Source: Bacteroidales bacterium (GTDB lineage: Bacteria > Bacteroidota > Bacteroidia > Bacteroidales > ML635J-15). From it: a stretch of DNA of 38,004 bases. This document shows, one piece after another, positions 25,449-33,633 of this stretch (positions are counted from its first letter, which is position 1; every line of letters begins with the position of its first letter). A model generated the notes under the pieces. That model did not search any database, was not told the origin of the DNA, and saw nothing but the letters and a program-made list of their open reading frames with translations. Location: the NCBI GenBank assembly GCA_028686735.1, contig JAQUBO010000016.1:1-38004 (forward strand), given 5' to 3'. A program made the translations under genes and the position numbers.

Positions 25449-25465
25449 TGTTTATTAAATAACAA
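25448..25465. promoter_or_regulatory. rex: Rex-type operator over the hyd promoter
   Basis: TTGTTTATTAAATAACAA is an 18-bp palindrome with arms TTGTT and AACAA and a TTAA core, close to the Rex consensus TTGTTAANNNNTTAACAA. Its first three bases are the -33 TTG box of the operon promoter. Rex bound here would cover the promoter, and rex itself is the seventh gene of the operon, so NADH-sensitive autoregulation is likely. Inferred from sequence pattern and context. Confidence 0.65.
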
Positions 25466-25477
25466 TTATTATATTTG
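25448..25477 (+). promoter_or_regulatory. Promoter of the hydrogenase-like operon
   Basis: TTG at 25448-25450 and TATATTTG at 25470-25477 are separated by 19 nt, matching the Bacteroidota promoter consensus exactly. The start would be near 25484, and the first ATG is at 25498. The -33 box is embedded in a Rex-like palindrome. Confidence 0.8.
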
Positions 25478-25497
25478 TAAAATATAAGCGCTTATTT

Positions 25498-25944
25498 ATG
25501 GAAAAATACCTCTCAAAATTACCTGATAAAGTATATAAGCATGAATTACTATCTTATTTACAAGAATTTCAAGATAAATTTGGTTATATAGATTTGGCAT
25601 TTATTGAAGTGTTAAGCAAAAACTCTGGAATTCCCTCAGGTAAAATATTTGGTATTACATCTTTTTACAACCAATTTAGGTTTAAGCCCAAAGGTAAGTT
25701 TCATATTCAAGTATGTGAAGGTTCAGCATGCCACGTAAATTCAGAAATTGGTCTGATAGAGGAAATAAAAAAACTTATAAAAACCGATGAAAAAGAGACA
25801 AGTAATGATGGATTATTTAGTCTTGAGATTATCCCCTGTATGGGAGCTTGTTCCCAAGGACCTGTAATTTCAATTAATGGCAAATTTTACACAAAAGTTT
25901 CTATAGAAGACATAAAAATAATATTTTCGGACTTGAATTTATAA
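25498..25944 (+). CDS. hydC: HydC/NuoE-like 2Fe-2S subunit
   Basis: A 148-residue thioredoxin-like 2Fe-2S protein of the NuoE/HydC family, the small electron-transfer subunit of NADH-linked complexes. The N-terminal helical bundle (SYLQEFQDKFGYIDLAFIEVLSKNSGIPSGKIFGITSFYNQFR) is standard, and all four cluster cysteines are present: C73 and C78 in CEGSACH, C114 and C118 in CMGACSQGP. It is the first gene of the long plus-strand operon, just downstream of the Rex-controlled promoter, with only 1 bp before hydB. Confidence 0.9.
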   Translation: MEKYLSKLPDKVYKHELLSYLQEFQDKFGYIDLAFIEVLSKNSGIPSGKIFGITSFYNQFRFKPKGKFHIQVCEGSACHVNSEIGLIEEIKKLIKTDEKETSNDGLFSLEIIPCMGACSQGPVISINGKFYTKVSIEDIKIIFSDLNL

Positions 25945-25945
25945 A

Positions 25946-27856
25946 ATGACAAATTTACAAGACAAGACATATAAAGCACTTTTTATCGACTCTACCGAGC
26001 TTAAAGACAAACCTCAATATCCAAAACCTGTTGAGATACCGCATATATATGTAGAAAGGAATACTGGGAGTATAGTCTCAGGAGTAGATACAACAATACA
26101 ATATATAAAAAAATATTTTGATAACAAAGATAGTTACAAATTAATTGAGACTGGCAGTTTAGGAATAAGCTCATTTGACCCAGTTATTGGCATACAAATA
26201 CATGGACGACCAATAATTTTTTTTAAAAACCTTACATTTAGTTATGTTAGTACAATTTTAGATAGCATTTTAAACCATATTTTACCCGAATCTAAGTTTA
26301 TATTAGGACAAATATCTAATACAGGACTAAGTTCTTGGAACGATGTTCCCGAACTATTTCAACTTGATATTTTTGCAAAACAAAACCGCAGAATATTAAA
26401 AAACTTCGGATTTATCCAACCCGAGTCGATTAAGTCGTACATGAATTATGACGGCTATAAAGCTTTTGCAAAAACAATTACAAAACAAACAGCAGCAGAA
26501 GTCTGTAATATTATCGAAAACAGTGGTTTACGAGGACGCGGAGGCGGTGCATTTAACACTGGTATGAAATGGCAACAAGCTTTAAATACCAGTAAATCAC
26601 AAAAATATTTTATATGCAACGCTGATGAGAGTGACCCAGGCTCATTCTCTGGTAGGCTTTTGGCTGAAAGCAATCCGCATCTTGTAATTGAAGGAATGCT
26701 AATTAGTGCATACGCAATTCATGCCCAAAAAGCATATATATATATTAGAAACACCTATACTCTAGCTATAGACAGGCTAAACAATGCTTTATCACAAGCT
26801 AAAAAAGCAGGACTTATAGGAGAAGATATTTTTGGTAGTGGAATAAATATTGAAATCGAAATTTTTAAAGGTCCAGGAGCTTATGTTTGTGGTGAAGAAA
26901 CAGCACTTATTGCAAGCATGGAAGGTGAACGTGGCACTCCTAAGCCAAAACCTCCTTATCCTTCTGAAGACGGCCTATTTGGGTATCCTACAGTTGTTAA
27001 TAACATCGAAACAGTTTGTAATGTCCCGTACATTATCAACCATGGTGTCGATGAGTTTAAAAAAGCTGGCTCAAATAATTCGTTTGGGACTAAACTATTT
27101 TCTATTAGCGGCAAAACTGATATTACTGGCGTAATTGAAGTTGACTTAGGATGTAGTGTTGACAAAGTTGTTGATATATGTATTACAAAACAAGGCAAAA
27201 AAAACATTAAAGCAATTCATATTGGTGGTCCATCAGGAGGATTTATTGCCCCTGATAATTTTTCGATTAACTTAGATTATGAGACTATATTTAAAAATAA
27301 TTTATGGCTTGGCTCAGGTAGTTTTTTATTATTAGATAAAACAAATTGCATAATAGACATTACAAAGTATTTTATTAAATTTGTAAACAATGAGAGTTGT
27401 GGCAAATGCATACCATGTCGAGAGGGCTCACAAAGATTATTAGAAATCCTTAACCGGATATCCGAAAAGCCATCAGATTATAACAAACATGAGTCATTAT
27501 TAAGGTTTAAAGGAGTTACACAATTAGAACAAATTTCGAGTTTAATGCAAAAAACATCTCTTTGTGGACTTGGACAAAATGCCCCTAACACAATTTTAAG
27601 TGGACTACAAAAATTTAGACAAGAATACGAAGAACACATATACGAAAGAACATGTAAAGCCAATGTATGTCGCAATTTAAAAGAATATTTTGTTATAGTT
27701 GACAATTGTGTAGGTTGCGGAATATGTGCTAAAAAATGTCCTACTGATGCAATTATAGGAACAGAACATCAAGCACACTTTATTATTCAAGACAGATGCA
27801 TCAAGTGTGGCGTTTGCGAGGCATCATGTAAATTTAATGCTATAATGATAAAATAA
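25946..27856 (+). CDS. hydB: HydB/NuoF-like NADH-oxidising flavoprotein with vestigial N-terminal domain
   Basis: A 636-residue FMN/FeS subunit. The NuoF core binds NADH and FMN through GLRGRGGGAFNTGMKW (around residue 195), CNADESDPGSF (around 225) and GPGAYVCGEETALIASMEG (around 310). The 4Fe-4S site is SCGKCIPCREG with a fourth Cys in SLCGLGQNAPNT. The C-terminus carries two 4Fe-4S ferredoxin motifs, CVGCGICAKKCP and CIKCGVCEASC. Residues 33-110 align by eye with the thioredoxin-like 2Fe-2S domain of HydB proteins (IYVERNTGSIVSG; TGSLGISSFDPVIGIQI), but every cluster cysteine is replaced, so that cluster is lost. The complex with HydC and the HydA-like protein probably passes electrons from or to NAD(H). 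Confidence 0.9.
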   Translation: MTNLQDKTYKALFIDSTELKDKPQYPKPVEIPHIYVERNTGSIVSGVDTTIQYIKKYFDNKDSYKLIETGSLGISSFDPVIGIQIHGRPIIFFKNLTFSYVSTILDSILNHILPESKFILGQISNTGLSSWNDVPELFQLDIFAKQNRRILKNFGFIQPESIKSYMNYDGYKAFAKTITKQTAAEVCNIIENSGLRGRGGGAFNTGMKWQQALNTSKSQKYFICNADESDPGSFSGRLLAESNPHLVIEGMLISAYAIHAQKAYIYIRNTYTLAIDRLNNALSQAKKAGLIGEDIFGSGINIEIEIFKGPGAYVCGEETALIASMEGERGTPKPKPPYPSEDGLFGYPTVVNNIETVCNVPYIINHGVDEFKKAGSNNSFGTKLFSISGKTDITGVIEVDLGCSVDKVVDICITKQGKKNIKAIHIGGPSGGFIAPDNFSINLDYETIFKNNLWLGSGSFLLLDKTNCIIDITKYFIKFVNNESCGKCIPCREGSQRLLEILNRISEKPSDYNKHESLLRFKGVTQLEQISSLMQKTSLCGLGQNAPNTILSGLQKFRQEYEEHIYERTCKANVCRNLKEYFVIVDNCVGCGICAKKCPTDAIIGTEHQAHFIIQDRCIKCGVCEASCKFNAIMIK

Positions 27857-27860
27857 AGAT

Positions 27861-29495
27861 ATGACAATAACTTGTTACATAAATAACACTAAACAAACAG
27901 CAGATAGTAACGAAACAATTCTATCAGTTTTAAATAGGATTGGAATATCTATCCCCACCTTATGTAACATGAAAGAATTAAGTCCAACAGGAGCATGCAG
28001 ACTATGTGTAGTAGAGAATGTAGAAACTGGAGAACTTATCACCTCCTGTTCAACTCCAATAAAAGAAAACATGAGGATTTTTACCCACTCACCCGAAGTA
28101 ATAAATGCTCGTAAAACAATTATAGAACTATTACTTGCAAATCACCCCGAAAATTGTCTTTACTGTGATAAAAGTGGCAATTGCGAATTACACAAACTAT
28201 CCGAAGAACTAAATATTCGTGAAAAAGTCTTTTACGGCGACCTAATTAGCAAAAAAACTGACCGCTCAAGTCCAGGTATTGTTCGAGATATGTCAAAGTG
28301 CATTTTATGTGGACGATGTGTTAGAATTTGTGATGAAATATTAGGTATTTCTGCTATTGATTTAATTAATAGAGGCAAAAACACCAGCATAGAAACAGTT
28401 TTTCAAAAAGGTTTATTTTACTCCGACTGTATTCATTGTGGTTTGTGTGTTACAGCATGCCCAACAGGAGCTATTATGGCAAAATCTAGTATAAATCAGC
28501 TTATCGAAAAACTTGGGAATAAAAAAACTACCAAGAGTATTATGATACCTACTACTACGATTGCTAGTCTTACAATAAATTATAATATTCGCAAATTCAA
28601 GGATACTCGTAATATGCTTGTTGCAGCTTTGCACAGTATCGGTTTTAACAAAGTTTACCCAATGGCATTATTTAACGACTTTTTTATTAGTGAGGCAACA
28701 ACTATCATCCAAAACAGATTAAAAAACACACCGCAACCACTAATTATCACCGATTGTCCTGCAACAAAACAATATATAAAAATAAAAGAGCCCGAACTTA
28801 TTGACTTTTTATGCAAAATTCCTGCTCCGCAACAAATTGGAGCTAAAATACTATCAATGCAAGAACCTACCGATTTATTAATTAGTGTTAGCCCATGCAT
28901 TGCCCATAAATACGAAGCCGTCCAAACTCAAAACACAAATAAAGGAGTACCCGAAATAGACTTTGTTATAAGTTCAGATGAGCTTGATAAACTAATAAAA
29001 ACTTTAGGTATTAGATTACCATTTTCAAAGAAAGAAACTCCCGACAAACCTGCAAACTCAAATTCATCTGCTGGCGTATTTTTTGAAACCAAACACGGCA
29101 TTACCGAAGGGATTATACGAGAGTTATTTTATCGTTATGACTTAAGCGGACAATTAAATCGAATAATTGAGATTAAACCCGAAAAGGATTTTATTGAGTA
29201 TAAATTCAAAATAAATAAAACATATTATAGTATAGCTTGCATATCAGGTATCGAAAATCTTATTAAACACAAAAAACAAATACTCAATGAGAAATATCTA
29301 TTTGTAGAAGTAAGATCTTGCAAATATGGGTGTATAGATGGATGTGGACAAAAACTAACTGATAATGAAGATATTCAAAAACGAGTAAGAAAAACAATAT
29401 GTGAATATGACGATAAAACAAATATCAATACATCAGGAAAAAACCCTTATATAAAAGGCTTTTATAGAAACAACAAAATTAAAAACATATTTTAA
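27861..29495 (+). CDS. hydA: Divergent HydA-like H-cluster protein
   Basis: A 544-residue protein with the full HydA(A3) layout: 2Fe-2S ferredoxin (C35, C46, C49, C63), His-ligated 4Fe-4S (H95, C99, C102, C108), two 4Fe-4S motifs (C147-C157; C190-C200), then an H-cluster domain ending KNPYIKGFY. The four H-cluster ligand cysteines are present in L1 (TDCPA, C299), L2 (SPCIAHK, C346) and L3 (RSCKYGC, C487 and C491). However, L1 has Asp where active enzymes have the proton-donating Cys of TSCCP; L2 has Ser for Met and His for the CN-binding Lys (canonical MPCxAK); L3 has Arg for Met. Ordinary H2 turnover is therefore doubtful. It may sense, store or catalyse something else. It lies between hydB and a sensor kinase, 4 bp from each. 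Confidence 0.85.
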   Translation: MTITCYINNTKQTADSNETILSVLNRIGISIPTLCNMKELSPTGACRLCVVENVETGELITSCSTPIKENMRIFTHSPEVINARKTIIELLLANHPENCLYCDKSGNCELHKLSEELNIREKVFYGDLISKKTDRSSPGIVRDMSKCILCGRCVRICDEILGISAIDLINRGKNTSIETVFQKGLFYSDCIHCGLCVTACPTGAIMAKSSINQLIEKLGNKKTTKSIMIPTTTIASLTINYNIRKFKDTRNMLVAALHSIGFNKVYPMALFNDFFISEATTIIQNRLKNTPQPLIITDCPATKQYIKIKEPELIDFLCKIPAPQQIGAKILSMQEPTDLLISVSPCIAHKYEAVQTQNTNKGVPEIDFVISSDELDKLIKTLGIRLPFSKKETPDKPANSNSSAGVFFETKHGITEGIIRELFYRYDLSGQLNRIIEIKPEKDFIEYKFKINKTYYSIACISGIENLIKHKKQILNEKYLFVEVRSCKYGCIDGCGQKLTDNEDIQKRVRKTICEYDDKTNINTSGKNPYIKGFYRNNKIKNIF

Positions 29496-29499
29496 GACA

Positions 29500-31488
29500 A
29501 TGAAAATTAGTGAAAAACAACCCTTAGTCTTTACTATAGCAGATAGGTGTAAAACCTGTTATACATGCATCAGAGAATGTCCTGCAAAAGCTATCAGTAT
29601 GCAAAACGGACAAGCAAATGTTATTACCGAAAGATGTATTGGGTGTGGTAATTGTGTAAAAGTATGTACCCGTAAAGCTAAGAGTTTTTACAATGAAGAA
29701 CAACAAGTTTTACATCTTCTTAAAACAAACAATAATTCCATAGCCTGTGTTGCTCCAGCCTTTCCGGCTGAGTTCAAAGAATTTAAAGACCATAAAATTG
29801 TTGTTGGGATGCTAAAGAAACTTGGATTTGACAAAGTTGTTGAAGTCTCTTTTGGTGCAGATTTAGTAGCTATGAAATATGAAGAACTTATCTTATCTGA
29901 CGATCAAAAAAAGTACATATCAAGCGATTGTCCAGCAATTGTTTCGTATATCACAAAATACTACCCACAGCTAACAAAGTTTTTAGCCCCTATCGTGTCT
30001 CCTCTTATGGCCATTGTAAGAGTTGTTAAAGAGCTATACGGAGAAGAACGAAAAACTGTATTTATTGGTCCTTGCATCGCAAAAAAAACAGAATCTGACG
30101 ATCCCGATTACGTACTAACATTCAAAGAAATTCGTAATATATTTGACACAGAAAATATTAAAGCCGAAGACTGCGAGCCTGCTGAGTTTGACCCACCTCT
30201 TGGCGGAAGAGGGGCTGTATTTCCAATAAGCAGAGGACTAATAAATACTATAAAAATCGAAGAAAACCTTATTCAAGGAAATATTATTGTTGCCGAAGGA
30301 CGAGAAAACTTTAAAGAGGCTATTAATGAGTTTGACAATGGATATATTGATGACCATAATTTGGAGTTACTTTGTTGCGAAGGCTGTATCATGGGACCTG
30401 GAATGTTCTCAGAAGGGAAACGATATCAAAATAGAGCGTACATAACTAGATATGTAAAAACAAAATTAAAAAATCTCAATATTCAAGACTGGGAAAACCA
30501 CTTTAATAGATTTCAAAACATTAATCTTAACCGAGAGTTCTCGCAAGACGATAGTAGAGTTAAAGCTCCCAGCGAAGAAGAAATTGAAGCATTATATCAT
30601 AAAATGGGAAAACATGACAAGCAAGATAGATTAGATTGTCATGCTTGCGGTTATGAATCGTGTAGAGAACATGCAATTGCGGTGCTGCGGGGACTTGCCG
30701 AAGTTGATATGTGCTTACCTTATACCTTAGATAAATTAAAAAATATGGTAAATGAGCTTAACACAAAAAACACTAAGCTCGAAACTGTGCAACAAGCTCT
30801 CAAACAAAGTGAGAAATTAGCACATCTAGGACAGTTAGCAGCTGGCATAGCACACGAAATAAACAATCCTCTAGGAGTTGTAATAATGTACTCAAATATT
30901 ATGCTCGATGAGATAAATCCTAGTGATGAAGCCTACGAAGACTTAAAATTAATAACAGAACAGGCATTACGCTGCAAAAAAATTGTTAGTGGCTTACTTA
31001 ATTTTGCTAGAAAAAATAAAGTAAAGTTCACATCAGTTAATATTGCAGAGTTTATTAATAATTGCTTAAAAGCAGTTATTATACCAGCTAATATTGAAGT
31101 TGAACAAAAATGTTATTTAAGTAACTTTAGCACATCAATTGATGAAGAACAAATGACACAAGCAATTACAAATATTATAAAAAATGCAATAGAAGCTATG
31201 CCCAATGGTGGCAAACTTAGTATTGAACTCTGTAACGACAAAGACAATGTGGAAATAAAGTTCCAAGATACTGGTACTGGTATTAAAGATGATGACAAAG
31301 ACAAACTATTTACACCATTTTTTACAACAAAAGAATTTGGCAAAGGCACAGGACTTGGACTTCCAACAACTTATGGAATAATAAAAATGCATAAAGGAAA
31401 AATTCATGTAAAATCAAACAGCAATCCACAAAAAGGAGAAACTGGGACAATATTTACAATAATTTTACCACAACTAAACGAAAATTAA
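29500..31488 (+). CDS. H-cluster sensor fused to a histidine kinase (HydS-type)
   Basis: A 662-residue soluble sensor. Two 4Fe-4S motifs come first (CKTCYTCIRECP; CIGCGNCVKVC), then a HydS-type H-cluster domain with L1 SSDCPAI (C144), L2 GPCIAKK (C192, Lys kept) and L3 LLCCEGCIMGPG (C292, C293, C296). Next is an FeS domain (CHACGYESC...MC; C380, C383, C388, C405), a short coiled coil (about 412-440), and a complete histidine kinase: phosphoacceptor H452 in GIAHEINNPLG, N box NIIKNAIEAM, G boxes DTGTGI and GKGTGLGL. There is no membrane segment. This is the [FeFe] group C sensory type, predicted to couple cluster state (H2, CO, O2 or redox) to phosphorylation. The two response-regulator genes follow at once. 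Confidence 0.88.
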   Translation: MKISEKQPLVFTIADRCKTCYTCIRECPAKAISMQNGQANVITERCIGCGNCVKVCTRKAKSFYNEEQQVLHLLKTNNNSIACVAPAFPAEFKEFKDHKIVVGMLKKLGFDKVVEVSFGADLVAMKYEELILSDDQKKYISSDCPAIVSYITKYYPQLTKFLAPIVSPLMAIVRVVKELYGEERKTVFIGPCIAKKTESDDPDYVLTFKEIRNIFDTENIKAEDCEPAEFDPPLGGRGAVFPISRGLINTIKIEENLIQGNIIVAEGRENFKEAINEFDNGYIDDHNLELLCCEGCIMGPGMFSEGKRYQNRAYITRYVKTKLKNLNIQDWENHFNRFQNINLNREFSQDDSRVKAPSEEEIEALYHKMGKHDKQDRLDCHACGYESCREHAIAVLRGLAEVDMCLPYTLDKLKNMVNELNTKNTKLETVQQALKQSEKLAHLGQLAAGIAHEINNPLGVVIMYSNIMLDEINPSDEAYEDLKLITEQALRCKKIVSGLLNFARKNKVKFTSVNIAEFINNCLKAVIIPANIEVEQKCYLSNFSTSIDEEQMTQAITNIIKNAIEAMPNGGKLSIELCNDKDNVEIKFQDTGTGIKDDDKDKLFTPFFTTKEFGKGTGLGLPTTYGIIKMHKGKIHVKSNSNPQKGETGTIFTIILPQLNEN

Positions 31489-31490
31489 AT

Positions 31491-31883
31491 ATGAAAATAA
31501 ATAAAACAATTCTTTTAGCAGATGATGATTTTGACTATTTGTTTCAAACAAAATTTCGGTTAGAAACTGCAGGATTTACTGTAATAACTGCAAGCTCTCA
31601 AAAAGAAGCCGAACAATTAATTAAAATTGGGGGATTTGATGCTGCAATTTTTGATCTTATGATGGAAAACGATGATAGCGGTTTTATTCTTTCGTACCAA
31701 ACAAAAAAAATGTATCCAGATATTCCAGTTATTATCTCCACAGCAGTAACAGCCGAAACAGGATATAAATTCAATACAGATAATTCGTGGATAAAAGCAG
31801 ATTTATATCTTGAAAAAGGAGTTGAATCAGAAAAAATTGCAGAAGAATTAAAGAAATTACTAAAACCTCAAAATTATGGATAA
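31491..31883 (+). CDS. Single-domain response regulator
   Basis: A 130-residue CheY-like receiver. Acidic pocket ADDDF near residues 10-13, phosphoacceptor D55 in AIFDLMMEN, Ser/Thr at IISTA, and a lysine in LYLEKGV in place of the usual KP. It has no output domain, so it must act by protein contact or as a phosphorelay partner. It lies 2 bp after the H-cluster histidine kinase, its probable phosphodonor, and overlaps the next gene by 8 bp. Confidence 0.9.
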   Translation: MKINKTILLADDDFDYLFQTKFRLETAGFTVITASSQKEAEQLIKIGGFDAAIFDLMMENDDSGFILSYQTKKMYPDIPVIISTAVTAETGYKFNTDNSWIKADLYLEKGVESEKIAEELKKLLKPQNYG

Positions 31884-32994
31884 TTTAAAAGTATTAGTTG
31901 TTGATGATGAGTTTGGGATTAGATCTGGAATTAAACGAATAATAGACAAATTCGAAGTAGATTATCCTTTTATGGACGAGCCTATAGGGTTTGATGTAAG
32001 CGAAGCAGAAACTGGCGAAATTGCAATCGAAAAGATAAAATCTGATAATTATCATATTATTTTACTAGATAACAAGCTACCTGGGATACAAGGAGTTGAT
32101 GTACTTGAATACATAAATGAGCACGAAATTGACTCAAAAGTTATAATGATTACATCTTATGCTTCACTAGAGCTCGCAGTAAAGGCAACAAGACACGGAG
32201 CTATTGATTTTGTACCCAAGCCATTTACTCCACAAGAGCTAAGAGGCTCAATAGAAAACATCACCAAACAGCTCTTTTTAAAACAAATGACTTCTAGATT
32301 ACAAAAAGAAGGAAAACATATAAGATTCCAATTTCTATCACTTTTATCACACGAATTAAAATCACCTGTTAATGCAGTAGAAGGATATCTTAAAATTATA
32401 AAAGATCAAAAAAACGGCAAATATGTTGCTGATTACATCCCAATGATTGATAGATCTATTGAGCGCTTAAACGCTATGAGAGGTATGATAATGGATTTAT
32501 TAGATTTAACAAAAATAGAATCGGGACAAGCAAAAAGAAATCCTTTGCCAACCGACATAGGAGAAGTTGCAAAAACTTGTATTGCTGCAATAAACCCAAT
32601 GGCAATACAAAAGGACGTAAATATTTATCTTAATTGCAATTCGAAAGTAATATACAACTTTGATATAAACGATTTAGAAATAGTACTAAACAATATATTT
32701 TCAAATGCTGTAAAATACAACAAACATGGTGGTAGAGTAGATTGTACAATTCGAGAATGCAAAGATAAAATTAAAATAATAATTGCAGATACTGGTATTG
32801 GGATAAGCAAAGAGGATCAAAATAAACTTTTTAAAGAATTTGTCAGGATTAAAAACAAAGAAACCAACAAAATCCCTGGAAGTGGACTTGGTTTATCTAT
32901 TGTCAAAAAAATCCTCGAAAACTACGATGCTGAAATAGTATTAACTAGTGAAGTAAATAAAGGTACTAAAGTAACAATAATTTTAACTAAATAA
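31876..32994 (+). CDS. Receiver-histidine kinase hybrid
   Basis: A 372-residue cytoplasmic protein. An N-terminal receiver has VVDDEFG and phosphoacceptor D65 in ILLDNKLPG, with the switch Thr/Ser in MITSYA and PKPFTPQEL. A HisKA domain follows with H159 in LLSHELKSPVNAV, and an HATPase with N box NNIFSNAVKYN, DTGIGIS and GSGLGLSIVKK. Receiver-then-kinase order suggests that the upstream sensor kinase phosphorylates D65 and thereby tunes the second kinase. Its output target is not encoded next to it in an obvious way. Confidence 0.9.
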   Translation: MDNLKVLVVDDEFGIRSGIKRIIDKFEVDYPFMDEPIGFDVSEAETGEIAIEKIKSDNYHIILLDNKLPGIQGVDVLEYINEHEIDSKVIMITSYASLELAVKATRHGAIDFVPKPFTPQELRGSIENITKQLFLKQMTSRLQKEGKHIRFQFLSLLSHELKSPVNAVEGYLKIIKDQKNGKYVADYIPMIDRSIERLNAMRGMIMDLLDLTKIESGQAKRNPLPTDIGEVAKTCIAAINPMAIQKDVNIYLNCNSKVIYNFDINDLEIVLNNIFSNAVKYNKHGGRVDCTIRECKDKIKIIIADTGIGISKEDQNKLFKEFVRIKNKETNKIPGSGLGLSIVKKILENYDAEIVLTSEVNKGTKVTIILTK

Positions 32995-32997
32995 TAT

Positions 32998-33633
32998 ATG
33001 CTACCCGAAAAAACAATTGAAAGACTAAGCATGTATCGCCGAGTCTTACAAACATATCAAGATAATCAAAGCGAATATATATATTCACATGAGCTGGCAA
33101 GTCTCTTGCATTTAACCCCTGTACAAGTACGACGCGACATTATGCTAATAGGTTATACAGGTACTCAACGAAAAGGATATTCTGTTAAAGAACTAATCAA
33201 AAAAATTAATCAAATACTTGATGGCGGAACTCAAATAAATGCTATTATCATTGGTATGGGACATCTTGGAAAAGCAATTAGTAACTATTTTAACTCAAAA
33301 CAAAGTAAAATTGAGATTGTTGCCGCTTTTGAAAATGACTCTGCTAAAGTAAACAGAATTATCTCAGGAATTAAATCCTATCATATCGATAATCTCGAGA
33401 AAATACTGAAAGACACTTATGCTACAATCGCCATATTATCATTAGCTCCTACCGAAGCACAAGATATTACAGATAGACTTGTATTTGCTGGAATAAAAGG
33501 TATCTTGAATTTCACTTCAATACCTCTTAATGTACCAGAGGATGTTTATATTGAAAACTACGATATGGTTACATCAATGGAAAAAGTTGCTTACTTTGTA
33601 AAAGAAAAAATAAAAAATGAAAATTCATTATAA
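32998..33633 (+). CDS. rex: Redox-sensing transcriptional repressor Rex
   Basis: A 211-residue NADH/NAD+ sensor. The N-terminal winged helix is ERLSMYRRVLQTYQDN and SHELASLLHLTPVQVRRDIMLIGYTGTQRKGYSVKEL, which fits Rex closely. The Rossmann domain has IIIGMGHLGKAISNYF, and the C-terminal dimerisation helix is clear (VTSMEKVAYFVKEKI). Rex leaves DNA when NADH is high, de-repressing fermentative and hydrogenase genes. It sits inside the operon whose promoter carries two Rex-like boxes, suggesting autoregulation. It overlaps the following ribF-like gene by 17 bp. Confidence 0.92.
   Translation: MLPEKTIERLSMYRRVLQTYQDNQSEYIYSHELASLLHLTPVQVRRDIMLIGYTGTQRKGYSVKELIKKINQILDGGTQINAIIIGMGHLGKAISNYFNSKQSKIEIVAAFENDSAKVNRIISGIKSYHIDNLEKILKDTYATIAILSLAPTEAQDITDRLVFAGIKGILNFTSIPLNVPEDVYIENYDMVTSMEKVAYFVKEKIKNENSL

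Noticed and set aside
26850-27134. 94-codon ORF in another frame of hydB
   Set aside because: It lies within the conserved NuoF core; no independent evidence.
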